Assembly (NCBI RefSeq): GCF_003335105.1
Contig: NZ_QFWQ01000002.1
Location: 248,001 to 312,000 of the forward strand
Length of the DNA: 64,000 bases
Reading direction: 5' to 3'
From: Rhodanobacter denitrificans
GTDB taxonomy: Bacteria; Pseudomonadota; Gammaproteobacteria; Xanthomonadales; Rhodanobacteraceae
The notes beneath the pieces are model-generated. The model searched no databases, was not told the DNA's origin, and worked only from the letters and a program-made list of their open reading frames with translations. How positions within the stretch are numbered: position 1 is the stretch's first letter; every line of letters starts with the position of its first letter. Position numbers and translations under genes: made by a program. Shown here piece by piece: positions 63,881-64,000 of the stretch.

Positions 63881-64000
63881 CGTTCTGTTTCTCCCAACCC
63901 GCCAGAACGGGCCACCTGGATGAGGATCAAGCCGGTAATTCTAGCCGTTAAGGGTTAACTGCCGGGCAATTGGGTGAAGACGACGTTCATCTCAAAGTGA
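63881..64000 (-). promoter_or_regulatory. upstream region of metB
   Basis: It contains a likely -10 box TAGAAT (complement of 63939-63944) and a weaker -35 TTGCCC. No convincing tandem met box was found; a single GAACGTCG-like match near 63980 is poor. The window ends here. Confidence 0.4.

Noticed and set aside
63961-63995. Possible met box upstream of metB
   Set aside because: The only match (GAACGTCG) is 5/8 to the consensus and has no adjacent second box.

Overview
The window is GC-rich chromosomal DNA from a gammaproteobacterium. It is most likely a member of the Xanthomonadales/Lysobacterales, of the Rhodanobacter/Dyella type. The main reasons are gene order and repeats. A glycan/O-antigen island of visibly AT-richer DNA sits exactly between etfA and metB, the classic variable LPS locus of xanthomonads. 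REP-type GTAGGAGC repeats lie between etfB and etfA, and a long FadE, a GTP-dependent PckG and a cysD-cysNC pair are present. This assignment is inference from content, not from rRNA.

Layout. 1-5.5 kb: the 3' part of an M20 peptidase, a solitary Abi_2/HEPN gene, an unusual array of hairpins with AGGAG/AGGAT loops, prfC and a CPBP protease. 5.5-10.5 kb: a large hybrid histidine kinase, a cheR remnant and a REC-GGDEF protein. 10.5-15.1 kb: a DUF4442 protein, fadE, an alpha/beta hydrolase and a divergent TetR regulator. 15.2-20 kb: pckG, an ECF sigma/anti-sigma/DUF4097 operon and a predicted outer-membrane protein. 20.3-32 kb: a GAF-GAF-GGDEF-EAL protein, hslO, mtgA, a GtrB/ArnC-like glycosyltransferase, a CBS protein, an MFS carrier, a GMC oxidoreductase, a serine hydrolase and a TonB-like protein. 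32.4-41.5 kb: a MetJ repressor fused to a histone-H1-like tail, gcvTH, cysD-cysNC, an amidase and ETF-ubiquinone oxidoreductase. 41.6-46.4 kb: a higBA toxin-antitoxin pair next to a glycosyltransferase whose frame continues upstream without a start codon, and a WbsX/RgpF-type protein. 46.5-48.4 kb: etfB-etfA. 48.5-62.7 kb: the O-antigen-like island. 62.7-63.9 kb: metB.

How the genes fit together. FadE, EtfAB and ETF-QO form a complete electron route from acyl-CoA to quinone. cysDNC, metB, MetJ and gcvTH connect sulfate activation, methionine synthesis and one-carbon supply. The island encodes an ABC-transporter-dependent polysaccharide pathway. Wzm and Wzt (with a C-terminal carbohydrate-recognition-type domain) are followed by a translationally coupled sulfotransferase carrying tandem coiled-coil repeats, a WbsX/RgpF protein and a PhyH dioxygenase. 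These genes appear to be one operon headed by metB. A second, plus-strand group (large GT-C-like membrane protein, GtrB-like GT2, small SMR/EamA-like protein, two methyltransferases) looks like a glycan-decoration module.

The most interesting candidates are the sulfotransferase/coiled-coil protein coupled to Wzt (a possible chain terminator and length ruler), the MetJ-H1 fusion with a palindromic upstream site, and the CsrA/RsmA-like hairpin array before prfC.
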